Shown here: positions 1 to 12,211 of the stretch, one piece after another | Layout of the letters: each line of letters begins with the position of its first letter | How positions within the stretch are numbered: the stretch's first letter is position 1 | Source: Phycomyces blakesleeanus NRRL 1555(-) | Lineage: Eukaryota > Mucoromycota > Mucoromycetes > Mucorales > Phycomycetaceae | Length of the DNA stretch: 64,000 nucleotides | Direction of reading: 5' to 3' | Assembly (NCBI RefSeq): GCF_001638985.1 | Contig: NW_017265144.1 | Location: 868,001-932,000, forward strand | Program-made: the position numbers and the translations under genes | The notes under the pieces: model-generated | What the model was told of the DNA's origin: nothing | What the model saw: the letters and a program-made list of their open reading frames with translations, nothing else | Database searches by the model: none

Positions 1-564
1 AGATCTGATTTAAGCATAGATATTTAGATAGATAGGTAGATAGATAAAAGAATAATTAAGGGGTACCTAAAGATGAAGTGCGAACAGACACAGACGATTT
101 CCCAAAAGGTGTACAAGTAAGTTGACAAAACCACGCAAAAATAAAAAATAAAAAATATAAATTAGGGGGGAAGTTTAAAAAAAAATACCCCTCAAAAAGA
201 AATGCCAAGTAATTAGAGTATTTTTTTATTGACATAAAGCAAAGAGAAGGTGAGCTGCTATTAAGGTAAGATAAGGTAAAATAGGGTAAGATAAAATATA
301 GAATGAATATATATATATATATAGTAGATATAATAAAATATCGTAGAGTAGTGTTCAAAAACGCAGAGAGAGAGAGAGAGAGAGAGAAGGGATACATAAT
401 GTGTACAGTAGCAATTATAGCTTAAAATGGAAAAAATCCAAAGAGATAAAGAACAGGTAGATAAGAAGATAAGGTTGATAAGTGAATCAGAGCAAGTAGA
501 TTCCTAGGGTACTTCTTCTTGGTTGTTCATAACAAGATCATAGGATTCGAAAAATAATAAGATA
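1..564. other. Intergenic, low complexity
   Basis: No gene is seen here. The stretch lies downstream of the RFX gene stop. It holds a GATA-rich start, short variants of the word GGTAAGATA near 265-290, an AT run near 308-322 and an (AG)n microsatellite near 366-388. The only long open frame (about 56-397, minus) is a translation of this low-complexity DNA, with runs of Ser-Leu, and is not credible as a gene. Confidence 0.6.
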
Positions 565-3559
565 TCAAAAAGTGAGTTTCTGTGATCTTTTACAAGTACT
601 TGATAGAGGAAGAGTGTTTTCTAAAGATGTGTATAATAAAGCAAATAATATACTTTTTCTTGCTTCTTACCATTGTGGGTGCTAGGTGGCTGAGAGCCTC
701 TAGCCTGTGGGTTGTAATCTTGTTGGTGATTGTAGAAAATCTCGGTTGGATCTGTGAAACCTTGAAGAGAATTTACTCTGGCGTTGGCTTCAATAATGGC
801 TCGGCCGGATTGTACGAGGGCCAAGTTCATTTGGGCAATACGCTCTTCCAACAGATAGAGAACAAAGTCATCAAAGAATACGCAGATTATGCGGAATATA
901 GCTAAGATAAAAGAAAATAGTGGCTATCATTAGACTTGTTATCTGCCAAGTTGGAATCTTTTGCTTGAAATTTTACCCAAGCTTCTTGCATTTCTGAGCG
1001 ACAGATCACGAAGCACAAGAGATGTGTAGAATGTCCATTTCATTACTAGCTGTTTTGCCTGGATAATGTAGTGCTCACAATCAATTGCCTGTCTCACCTA
1101 GAAGAATCAAAGAAGTAGATATATGTATTAGCTGTCAGGAAGCAGTGCTCTCTTTTGAGTACGAGAGGTAGACTTACTGAGAATCTACTCATATACATTT
1201 CCATGAGCTTATCGATCCATTTCATCCATGCATCTAACTTGGCACCACTTATTAGCAGCTGAGGAATATCACTTTGCACTAAACACATAAATAAATTGTA
1301 ACATTAAAGTTAGACATCATTCATAAAAATATAACATCAAAAAAGAATCATACAAATTTGTTCGATGAATGTCGATTTGCAATCACAGATCCATAAGCCT
1401 TGGTCTGTTACACTTCTGATGTCCATATCCTGCCAATCGATTTTCATTTGGCGAATATGACCAGCGTCCTTGAGAACTGCTGTTGCGGTCTGGGCCATTT
1501 CATTTATAGACAAGTGTCTCTGTAATTTTGCTGCAAATATGTATGCGACTAATAATAATGCAAAAGATTAGAAACATGTTTACGTATATTTATTGATATA
1601 TCAATTTTTATCTATTTATCTATCTACTGATCTACTGATCTATTGATCTATTCATTAATTGATCCACTAATATTACTGATCTCTTGATATATCAACAGAA
1701 AAATGTTTGTTTGTTTGGTTTGGTTTTACCTTCATACTTCTTTTGGTACAATTTTTGGGGGAATCCTTTAAGATAAACATCCAATTCATCGACCACATTG
1801 CGTGAAAACCTCAGCAAGCTCCGGCGCACCTTTTGACTCAATGGCGCATCAATAGTCGGAAAAGCTTGTACAATAATGGTCTAGACATACATACACATTT
1901 TATTAAAAGAAAAATCGTGTGTAAATCATTAAATATAGTAAAGAAAATAAGTATTGAAAATGGTTTGTTCAAGAGTTTAGAAACTTACATCATAAAGTAT
2001 ACTGTCCCACCTCCAGATTGCGTCCCAGATTTCAGGCACCTTTTTGACCATTTGGAAATGGTCATCGGCCATATTTTGATAAAAAAGTACTATGCATGCA
2101 TCAATCTAAAGTAACAAATAATAGAAATAATTATAATTATAATTATAAATCAATTAATATCAATTAATATTATTATAATTATTATAATTATAATTATCTT
2201 ACTTGCAAGCTCTTTCCGGATAGAACAATGCCCAATAGCTCTCGACAATGATCTTCGTACAATTTCGTAAAGCTTGCGGGTTGGTCCTGACCTTCCTGTT
2301 GTTGCGAGTGTTGCAAATCAGGAACCGAAAAATGGGGGAGGTCAACCGAAAAATCAGTACTGATACTACTAAGATTGCTAGTACTAAGCTGGTAAAAAAT
2401 TTGGTGTCGAGTTTTTCCTTTGTAAGTACGTTTGGAAGGTATCGTCGATCGAGTTCCTGCAGTCTGTGTAGAAGTGCTTGGAAGAGTAGAAGATTTCCTG
2501 ACATTCTGAGAAGATTCAGGAATATTGTCCAGCAGAGAAGCTTCGTCCATGCTTGGAAGAGTAGAAGATTTCCTGACATTCTGAGAAGATTCAGGAATAT
2601 TGTCCAGCAGAGAAGCTTCGTCCATGCTTGGAAGAGTGATGTTGGACATTGGCTCGTCAAAGGATTCAAAATCTGGGGTTTCGGCCACTGGAACAAGTTG
2701 ACTGTAGAAAGAAAGAAAAGAAAAAGATAAAAAGATCAAATCAAATCAATGTTAATAAATAAATAAATAAAATATATAGTGGGAACAAAAATTAATAACA
2801 GATATATATATTACCTGCCATTATCTTCAGGGTTTCCGGCATCTTCTTGACCAAGAGAATCTGAAGGGCCTTCTGTAAGATTTGAAGGGCCTTCTGTAAG
2901 ATTTGAAGGGCCTTCTGTAAAATCTGAAGCTGTATGTCGATCGGTGCGAAGGCGGATATTACAATAGTGGTACTTTGACTGTCCTCTTGTGCCTAAACGC
3001 CTGGTCTTTATGCCTGGAAAAACTGTGCGGATAAGCTTTCCAAACGTAGCTGAATTGACAGGTTCGATCCCTTGGGAGTCACATTGGTTCTTGTAGTGAT
3101 CATACATGCCACTACGAGGCACGTTGTGTTCGTGCTCATACTCATAGTTGCTCTTTACCCTAAACAATAATAAATAAATAAAATAAAGTAAATTAATAAA
3201 TTAATAAATAAATATCAGTCAAATATATGTATATATGTATCTTTAGCTAACCACTTTGTAACTCTGTCGCTTGTTGCTCTGTCGGTCGCACTGAGACCAA
3301 GTTCGGTTTCGGCTTGTAATGATCCTTCTCGTATTTCACGATTGTCTTCAGAGATCCCCTCGATTGATGAAATGTCAGAGACACTTTGTTGTCTTGAACG
3401 GCTAATGCTTTGCTGATCCGATTCTTCTGTGCCATCGACGCGACTCATGCTTGATGTTTTGGGTGTATTTTCAAATTGATCTTGACCATTGTCATCGCCG
3501 GAAACTATTTGTTCCGCTCTTGGGCGGCTGCTTTTGGACTTGTTTTTGGTGCGAGGCAT
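565..3559 (-). CDS. RFX-family winged-helix transcription factor
   Basis: A 10-exon gene of 701 aa. Exons run 3559-3252, 3159-2815, 2701-2203, 2105-1989, 1880-1730, 1530-1354, 1278-1178, 1097-977, 901-671 and 620-565, and all junctions keep phase. The RFX DNA-binding domain lies at about residues 100-172, is split over exons 1-2, and contains the hallmark TRRLGTRGQSKYHY. RFX proteins bind X-box DNA, and fungal members act in cell-cycle, DNA-damage and developmental control. Exons 4-9 carry a helical extension; the segment LRDLSLRNARSL followed by a FDDFVLYLLEERIA helix resembles the extended dimerisation region of animal RFX proteins. The start MPRTKNKS is basic and Ser-rich. Exons 2 and 3 carry in-frame tandem duplications of 7 and 25 residues. 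Family assignment is firm; the specific role is unknown. Confidence 0.92.
2476..2637. repeat. 75-bp perfect tandem duplication in RFX exon 3
   Basis: Two identical 75-bp units occupy 2476-2550 and 2551-2625, followed by 12 bp of a third. The unit is a multiple of three, so the protein gains an exact 25-residue repeat (core PSMDEASLLDNIPESSQNVR) and stays in frame. Identity at every base, including silent positions, points to a recent duplication. Confidence 0.95.
2863..2925. repeat. 21-bp tandem repeat in RFX exon 2
   Basis: Three copies of a 21-bp unit beginning gaagggcc start at 2863, 2884 and 2905. They encode repeats of the heptapeptide NLTEGPS just after the DNA-binding domain. The third copy differs slightly. 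Confidence 0.9.
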
Positions 3560-4300
3560 CCTAGAGGTGACGGTTGGACAACAGAGTTTGAAGAGGACTG
3601 TCTTGTTTGCAGAATAAATATAAATATATATATATATTTATATTTATATATGTATGAGAATGTGTGAGCGCGTGCGTGTGCTTGCGCGAACAAGGTGTAT
3701 TTTAATAGAAAAGGGAGAAAAGAAAAAGAAAAAGAAAAAGAATAAAGAAGTATGTATATTCAAGTGTTTTATAACTGTAGAGAAGTAGACGTAGAGGCAA
3801 AGAATAAAAAAGAGTGCTTTGGTAACAGGATTGTTACGAGTAAAAAGCAAGGATAATGGCAATGGCAATGGTAATAAAATCTGGGCTATATATACTCACC
3901 CACACAAATCTATATATATATATATATTTCATTTCATCTTTTCTTTAAATAAAATAATAAGCTCTTTAGTTAAGTTGACATGGCTCCCCGCAGCGGAAGG
4001 TTGTCTATATTTATGATGCTTTGTTGTAAATAAAAATAAATAAGAAACAAGAGATTTATTAGAAATGATGGAATGGATAGATTTGGTTGTTTTTTTTTGT
4101 TCTTTTAAGAAGAGGTATTGTTGATTTATCAAGGTCATTGTTTCGTTCAAGGTAAATGCAGAAATAAGAAATAAGGATAGACAGAAAGGATAAAGCGGGT
4201 GTAAATGGATAAATGTGTGTGATACTGATGAAAATTTGGGTTATTGTTGTTTTTTTCTAGATGTTTGGGTGTGGGCGTATGTTATAGACATGGGCTTGAA
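3560..4300. other. Intergenic between P450 stop and RFX start
   Basis: This is the 5' flank of RFX and the 3' flank of the P450; both genes are on the minus strand. It holds AT-dinucleotide runs near 3617-3648 and 3911-3930 and a GAAAAA-type purine run near 3718-3742. No coding segment is supported. Confidence 0.5.
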
Positions 4301-6595
4301 CTAGACAAAACTGCCTACGTTGGCGCGACGAGGTACATATCTAATGTTACAGTGAGCAGGCTGGGAAATCGGATCCTTGATGTCTGTCATTGGCACCGGA
4401 ATTGGGTTGCCATTTTTGTCCAAAGGTGTTGTCAATGTATAGGCCCAAAGAATACGGGCCGTGAAGTACTGAAGTGATTTCTCGGCAAATATATTACCAG
4501 GACAGGTACGGCGTCCATCTATAATGCAATGAAATGAATTAAGCAATAATTCATTAGTTCATTTGTTTGTGTATCAGTTGTTGTCAATTAGGTAGATATA
4601 GGTAGGCTTTTGATTCATTAATCAAAATGAACGAGAGGGTAGTTCATATAGCTTATTCTTTTCACTCACTGCCAAAACTCCAGTGATCACGTTGATTCGG
4701 TTTCAAGAGTTCTTCTTTGTAATAGCGGTCTGGATTGAACTCCTCTGGCTTGTCAAAGAGTTCAGGGCTCATGTTTGTGGCATAGATGTTCTGTAGAATA
4801 CCAGTGTTGGCTCTGTGTATAAAAGGAAAAGAGAACAAGAATCGTTAATATCAAGTGAATTTATTAACATCAATACCATTCATTACAGTCATTCATACTC
4901 TCTCATCATTTCCAATAAAAGAAATATAATATTAATATATGCAAAAACTTACGGAATTTCGTAGCCATTGTAGACTTGTCTCTCTCTTGACATGTGAGGA
5001 AGACTGATCCAGACAGGTGGACAGAATCTCAAACACTCTGTTATGACAGCTTTGGTGTATGGCAAATTGATCAAGTCCTGCTCGGTCGGGTGACGCTCTA
5101 TACCAACTACTGTATCCAGTTCTTTCTGTACCTTGAGTTGTACTTCTGGGTAATTTGCCAAGGTAACCAGTAGATTTGCAAGTGACAAGGCAGTCGTATC
5201 TGTTGCTCCTACCATAGAAGCAGCGGCAAAGTTGTCCACTATGATAGTTTAAAAGCATAAGAAATAAAATCATACAAATAAATCAACTGATTTCCCACTC
5301 TCACACACCCACATTGTATATAAAATTATACTTCTTGTAAATATATAAAAAAATGTTTCTTACATTCGGGCTCTGTCAATTGTTCCTTTTCTTGAACGTC
5401 AAGAATGTCAGAAATAAGACCTAAAATAAAATTTAGTACAATTGATTGCATTAGTATACCATGCATAAATCAAATAAACAGATAAAACATGGTTAAACAA
5501 GGCCATTTTTTTAAATAGACTAAGCTTTAAAAAGAACGCGCTAAATTGTAATGAAATCTAATACGATTCAAATTGATTTCATTTGACGTAGTTTATATAA
5601 ATATATAGTAAAGAAGATAAAACTAGCTTACATTTCACGATTATGCCCTTTGCGCGCTTTTCACGAAGTTCCTTGATATATTTGCTGAATACACTACGGA
5701 ATTTATTTTGAAGTCTCTTTGCGTTGTTCATGAATGGACTGATGGCAAACTCGAGAATCTTTGGGCACTCAATTTGTAACGCCACGCCAAGGTCAGAAAA
5801 ATCGTGGGCAACTGCATTCATTTCAAGGAAGTCTGGATCGTCACAGCTCTCATAATCACGATTGAATAGAACACTCATTGACACATTAATCTATCCAGAA
5901 ATAGCCAAAATAGAAAAATAAAAATATGAATACTTATATATCAGCATCAACGATAACGCCAACCATAATAAATATTAACAAAAGAACCTTACTGTGTAGA
6001 GATAGCAGACATCCATTAACGAATAACCTTCGTCGGCAGTTCCGTGGTCCCTGATCTTTCTCAAGATACGACCGACTTGGTTATTGTATAATTCAGGAAA
6101 GTTCTTTTCCCAGTTGGTCTTGTTGATAAAACCGTTGTGAAACAGTCTGCGGGACTTGCGAAGGTAACTGTTGTCAGCTCCCCAGGCCCACATCAGGCCA
6201 TTATCGCTCATCAGCAAAACAACTGTACTCGGCACTCTGTCAGAATTCTTGCTGCCATTGGTTTCAAGGACTCCCTTGATAACTTCGGGGGAGTTGAGAA
6301 CAATGTAGTCACGGCCGCCAAACGACATTTGATAGATTGGTCCTAGTTCCTTTGAATACTCAGCCATCTTGATATGGGGTGCCTTTACGATACTCCACAA
6401 GTGTCCGATAACCGGCATGCGTCCCCTTGGCTGTGGTAAAGGAATCGCACCGTCCGGTGAAGCTTTCTTGGAGCCAAAACCGGTGTAGAGCAAACTCAGG
6501 GCCATTGCACCGAGTGCGCCCGCAGCTGCGACCTGGGGATGGTCAGTCGAGAACCTTTGGACTTCGCTAGATAGAATAGATAGATAGTCTGCCAT
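4301..6595 (-). CDS. Cytochrome P450 monooxygenase, ER-anchored
   Basis: Six exons give 521 aa: 6595-5993, 5890-5632, 5420-5364, 5238-4953, 4812-4670 and 4518-4301. The product is a heme-thiolate monooxygenase. After the start MADYLSIL comes a hydrophobic anchor (about residues 22-42, VAAAGALGAMALSLLYTGF) and a proline hinge (LPQPRGRMPVIGH). The I-helix oxygen-activation motif is GATDTT (about 317-322), with Ala where the usual second Gly sits. The K-helix ExxR is E374/R377. The heme-binding loop is FGNGRRTCPG with ligand Cys455. Length is normal for a microsomal P450. It might belong to one of the Mucoromycota CYP families such as CYP509, which I cannot confirm. An upstream in-frame ATG at 6694 would add a Phe/Leu-rich stretch; I prefer 6595. 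No redox partner lies nearby. Confidence 0.95.
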
Positions 6596-9158
6596 AGAGC
6601 TTATTTTGTTCCTTTTGGTAGTGTTAAAGAAGAGTGAGGAAGAAAGAAAGAGAGAAAACAAGTAAAAAGAAAAAAAAAGATGAAAAAAAAACAAGAAGTA
6701 GGGAATACAACTCGGCAGTGCTACGGTAGCCCTTTAACTTAAATGCTTATTTGGCCCTCCGTTTTTTTTCAAGGGTGGTACATGAACACACAACATTTGA
6801 TGTTCTTCTGAAATCAGTTTGCTTTCCCGTCATGGATTCTGAAAGTCTGTGTACTCCTGTAAACCAAGTCAGCTCTTTCTCTCTCTCTTTTTCTCTCTCC
6901 TCTTTGGGTTCAATAAATGTAGCACTTTTTTTTACAGCAGTAATAGTGTAGCAATAACAGTAACACTATGTTAGTAACAGAAATAGCAACAGTAACAGTA
7001 ACAGTAACAGTAACAGTAACAACAGGACCAAAAAATTGAACAAACTTATCATTGGAATCTTTTCTTCTTTCTTTCAACTCTTGCTATTATCCTTGTTCCT
7101 GTTCCTGTTAAAAATATTTTTATTCTTTTATAGTCCATCTAGCGCCACGCCGCACTTCCAGGGTTTTGTGGTAGGACATGTGTGGCATTGTTATAAATAC
7201 CTCCCAAAAGAAATTCAAAGCGAGATTAGCTTGCTTTTGTGTGTATAAGATATGTGTGGACACTGCAAGTCACGACGGCTGACCTTGGATTCTAAAGTAA
7301 CACAGTAATCAGGTAGGAATACTTGACAGAAGTATTGGCTATATACACACAATACCCGTTTGACCATATCATTTAGAATTAAGCATTAAGCATTAAACAT
7401 TAAGTGATAATGTGATGTCATGATAATGTGTTATATGCATGCATACGAATATGCGCCCACATACGACTTATAAGGTTTGGAACTAGGTACTGTGTGTAGT
7501 GAATTTATCAAAAGATAATAGCAATAGCAATAGTAATATATATATATTATTATTTTTAAAAATTTATCTAATTGAAACCTTGTTACATAGTACAAACTAC
7601 ATACACAATATTGCTCTTCTTCATTTTGTTTTTCTATTCTGAATTCATCTTCTTTGTATATATCACGTCTTTCTTAATTTGTCCTTATTAATTTGGTGTC
7701 CTATAATATAAATGAATATCTTTGCGTGTAAATAAGTATAGAGAAATATCAATTGATATTATGAATAAGAGTCAAATTGTGTTGGTGTATGCGTATGTGT
7801 TTGCGCTTTAAATAGAGAACAATTTTTTTTGGGTAATTAGCTCCTCCTCTTTCTCCCTCTTCCTCTCCCCCACATACTCTCACTCTCACACATAACTAAA
7901 CTGAATTGAACTTTCAACAAGTCTAGTTGTATCAGTAAACTATATGTTTTATATACATATAAAAAAAACAAGGTATTACAAATGTACTTCTGTAGAATAT
8001 TACATCTCCATTTGAATATCGTGGACCTTTTTCTTTCTTCTTTGGCCCTGAGATAATAATAATGGTAATAGTAGTATATATTCTTGGAAAGATATTCTTG
8101 GTTCTTAAAAAGCAAGCAAGAAATAAAGAAAGAAAGCGTAAAGCCAAAACAAGAAATAGTAAATGTAGAAGCACATTCTTTCTTTTAGTGCCTCGTTTAA
8201 GTTATATAAAAAAAAGATGCTTGTACAAAAAAACAGGATAATGGTTACAATCTCTTAAGTACAGGCGCCTTTTTTTTCTGGTGATGATGTCTTGAATAAG
8301 GAGTAACTTTGTGGCATTACCGATTAATGGTCATTGAGATATATACCATAAATTATATAAGGTTTCTTATAATATTGATAGGACAAATGCAATATATGTG
8401 TGTTCAGAAACCAAAGCTTTATTTATATTCGTATTGGACTACCAAATGTCTGTTCCACTAAGTACAGCATTTCTTATCGGCAATACATTCTTCTTTTCCT
8501 CATTTATTTCGCTCTTTCATTCTTGTCTTTGTTTGAATGAAATTCTATAGACAGAAAGCACTTATAATTGTGTCTGTGCCTGTGTCTGTGTACTTGTGTC
8601 TGTGCCTGTACGTATATTCATGTGTGTGTGCGTGTTTGTGTGCGTGTGTATAGTCTGGGGAAAATAGTTCTACAAGACAGAGTTTTGTACTATTGAGACT
8701 TTTGTGTTGTATCAAATAATAAAGTTCATTTTTTTTGTGTATTTTTGAATGGCGGTTGTGCTGATCAAAAAAAAATTGATCACCAAAAAGACCATTGATA
8801 AATATATAAATATATAAAATCATGATGTCTTTTTGTCACTCATCATAATTCATCTACCGTATTTTCTTTTTTTGGAAGCAATGCCGAATCAGAAGAAAAA
8901 TCTTGAAGACTTTCTTGTTTTTCGCAATGACCTCTTGTAAACCATATATATATCTGCAGAGGGACACAAACATGTAACAATAGATATTTGGTTGTTCAGG
9001 GCCACTAATTCACAGTCAAGATTTTGACTTGAATTTCTCATTATATTAAGCCTCAAAAAGTTATTGAATTGAAACAAACAGGAAAAAATAAAATAAGAAT
9101 AAGAAAATCAAGTCAAAGTAAAGGGTGTGTTATTGAAAAAAAAAACTACAGATTTTTC
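6596..9158. other. Intergenic, P450 upstream region
   Basis: About 2.5 kb with no supported gene. It is the P450 promoter side and the 3' flank of the M18 aminopeptidase. It holds an (AACAGT)-type tandem repeat near 6955-7022, CT-rich DNA near 6880-6905, and TG/TC microsatellites near 8570-8650. The open frames here are short and of low complexity. Confidence 0.5.
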
Positions 9159-12019
9159 TTAATCTACAAATACACCTGCTTCAACAATGGGAAACAGCTC
9201 AAAAAAAGCCTATATAGTCAATGTATGATGTCTGTTAGTCAACTAGTTTATCTGCCACGAAAAACAGACAACTTACACCCAACAGATCAATTCCATTCTT
9301 CACGTCATCAGCACCTCCAATCTCACGAATTGAGTGCATGCTCAGCTGAGGGTTTCCAACATCTAAAAAAATGATTATCATATTTAATACGGCTTTCTTG
9401 TGTGTTCTTTGCACTTTTTAAAATAGATATATAAGAGAATATGTGATCACACAACAACTGATTGTTTTGTTGGTCTTACCAATTGTACGAAGACCCAACT
9501 TGGCACTCAACATAGGGCCAATTGTGGATCCACATGAAGAATCATTACGAACAACAAATTCCTACAAAAAAGCAACAACACACACAGACACACACACACA
9601 TATATATATACAGACACAGCACATGTACATGCAGATATCCACAATGAGATCAAAATTCTAGAACAATACTTTAGATATTATAACTGGTGTGTACCATACC
9701 TGAACTGGTACTTTGCGACGACGGGCAACTTCACGCAATATCAAACTGGTGGGTGCAGTAGTAGCATATCTCTAAATAAATGGAAGAGAATAATTGAATA
9801 TTGAAACAATCAGTCAATCGATTGGTTTTTTCTTTGGTAAATCATATCTGCTCTTACCTGGTTTGCATTAATCTTGATCACAGTACCCTTGTGCATAGCT
9901 GGTCGGTGATTTTCCTCATATTTTTCACTATCCCCACAAAATTTTAACAATTCAAAAATAATTAAAATAAAAAAAGATGTCTTTCTCTTCTATTCTATTT
10001 CATTGGTATTACCTGTAATTGGGGTGGACAGCATGTGCCATGTCTGCACTGACCAACATACTCTTCTGGAGTGCTTGTTCAAACGAGATCTTTGTGTTAC
10101 GAGGTCGACGGGGCCAAGGAAAACAAGAGGAAACAGAATCATGAGATGAGAAAGGAATAGGTGAGTGCATGTGTGAACTGAGGTACTTCTCACTCAACGT
10201 CTGAGGACAAGGAGTGCCAGCGGACTCGGATTTAAACGGACTCTTTGTGGCCTTCAAAAGCCTAGACAAGGATTTTATAATCACCTTGTTGTTGTTACTG
10301 CTGGTCGTATTTTTGCTGGCTTTACCAACTTCAGTGGCCACCAGACGCTCAAGGGTAGAAGGCAAAAGATTGGAGTTTGCACCATGAGCTGTTGTGCTTC
10401 CAACCTCTTCGTTGTCAAACAATGACACCAAACGAATGTTTGTTTCGTCTGCAATGTTGTCTGAAGTATTGATCAAAGCCTAAATAATAGTAATAATTAT
10501 GATTGTATACATATGTGTGTGTGTGTGTTTGTGTTTGTACTTAGACAAATAGTTGCAGTAATAGACAAGTATTAAAAAAAAACATATAAATTAAAATACC
10601 ATTAGAGAACAATAGGACATGCCGAGGTTATCAAGACGAGCAGAGAAAATAAACTCGTCATAGACACCTCCCAGAGTAGCTGGCTGGGTGTCGTACAAGC
10701 AGAGATCAAAATCGTTAATTTGATGAGCTACATAATATAGTACAGAATATTAGTGAGGTTCAATAAGATAAAGGTTTCCAAAAAGTAAATTTTTTCCCTA
10801 CGTGCAATCCCCATTTCCTCAGCCAAGACTCCGATCAAGGCGGGGTGGTGTTTAGTCTCCTGTGCTTCCTCAACCTTTGGCATGGCATTCAGGGCACTGT
10901 AGAAAGAAGCAAAACAATAAACTAAATACGTTTAATACAGCACGCACGCAGGGAGATTATTGTTGTCTTTATGTTTGTATTTGTGGATCTGTATACTTGC
11001 GCTTTTGCGGTAGTAGCCAAGACAGGAATAAACTGAGATTCCTTGTTGAATGAAAAGGCTGTATTTGCAGAAGAGTCCAAGTGAATAGCCAAAGTAGGGA
11101 CGCGTAGAATTGGTCTAATGAAAATGATCCGTCATTAGTAACTTTGCGAGAATACTAATTTCTCTGGCTCATTTGAATTTACTATATCTCACTCCACTCA
11201 GTTACTCTACGCACTAATAATAATAATAATATATATATATATATATTTCCATTCTTACCTGTTGATGCGTACCAAGGTGTGCTTAAATGTACCATCCTGA
11301 TTTTGTACCATAACACGCCCAGCAATACCAAGATCACGATCAAACCAAGTGTGCCTGATTATTTTTTTCAATAACCACTATCTTTATGATATTTTATATA
11401 ATAGAATCGAATAAACTTACCAAATACCACCACCATACAATTCAACTCCAACCTCGACGTATCCAACTTGTTCCTTCTTTGAAACTGGTTTAACCTAAAG
11501 ACAATATCAATGACAATGACAAATCCAAAATCCAAATCAAGGATTATTTGTGTCAGAAATATGTTTCATCCTTCAAGGAACATACAGACACTTCTATATA
11601 TATATATATATATATATATATTTAGATCTGATATTTACCTTGAGACAAGGAGAATCGGTATGGGCTCCTACAATTGAGAAACCGTTTCCAGTTTCATATT
11701 TGCCTCCAATCACAAATGCGACGACAGAGGACCCGTTGCGAGTAAAGAAGTATTTGCCCTGTTTTTTGAGATCCCAGTCTTGACGTTCGCTCAATCTTTG
11801 GAAACCAGCATTTTCAAGTCTCTGGACTGATTCGTGAACGGCATGGAAAGGAGAAGGAGAGGCATTCAAAAAGTCGATGAATGCTAATGCTTCAGCAGAA
11901 GCACCAGTAGAAGGGGATCGCGTAACTGATGATGCACAGAATGACATTGCAAGTTTTGGAGAAGTTACAACTGGTTTAGGAGTTCTTGAACGAATAGACG
12001 AGCGAAAGAACCTGAACAT
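9159..12019 (-). CDS. DNPEP: Aspartyl aminopeptidase, peptidase family M18
   Basis: Twelve exons give 571 aa: 12019-11639, 11494-11421, 11354-11259, 11114-11001, 10896-10802, 10727-10600, 10479-10013, 9927-9858, 9771-9700, 9561-9480, 9362-9277 and 9209-9159. The enzyme is a di-zinc exopeptidase that removes N-terminal Asp/Glu and forms dodecamers in known members. Metal-site motifs are all present: GAHTDSP (His120), [31 protein letters not shown] and the late LSMHSIRE. The end FFELFP matches the family. Intron 4 is only consistent as a GC-AG intron (10897-11000), which restores the conserved ALNA segment. Exon 7 carries an Asn/Ser-rich insertion of about 70 residues between VATEV and ISFEQAL that the human protein lacks. 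The first 24 residues are Arg/Ser-rich with no acids, so mitochondrial targeting, with a second start at MSFCASS, is possible. Confidence 0.95.
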
Positions 12020-12211
12020 GATAAGAAAGTTTCTATCTTGAACTTATTTTATTTTTTTACTTTTTTTGCTTATCTCAACCAAAAAATTGTAACCATATTT
12101 TTTTTCCCACTCATGTACTCCGTCCTATTCTCCAACTGGATCAACTGGTGTGACCCAAACGTTTTATGTTTTATGTTTTTTTAAAGGAGTATTTATGTAT
12201 GTAAGTTTTTT

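Noticed and set aside
4301..12019. P450, RFX and M18 genes as a biosynthetic cluster
   Set aside because: No backbone synthase, transporter or further tailoring enzymes are near, and the genes have unrelated roles and large gaps.
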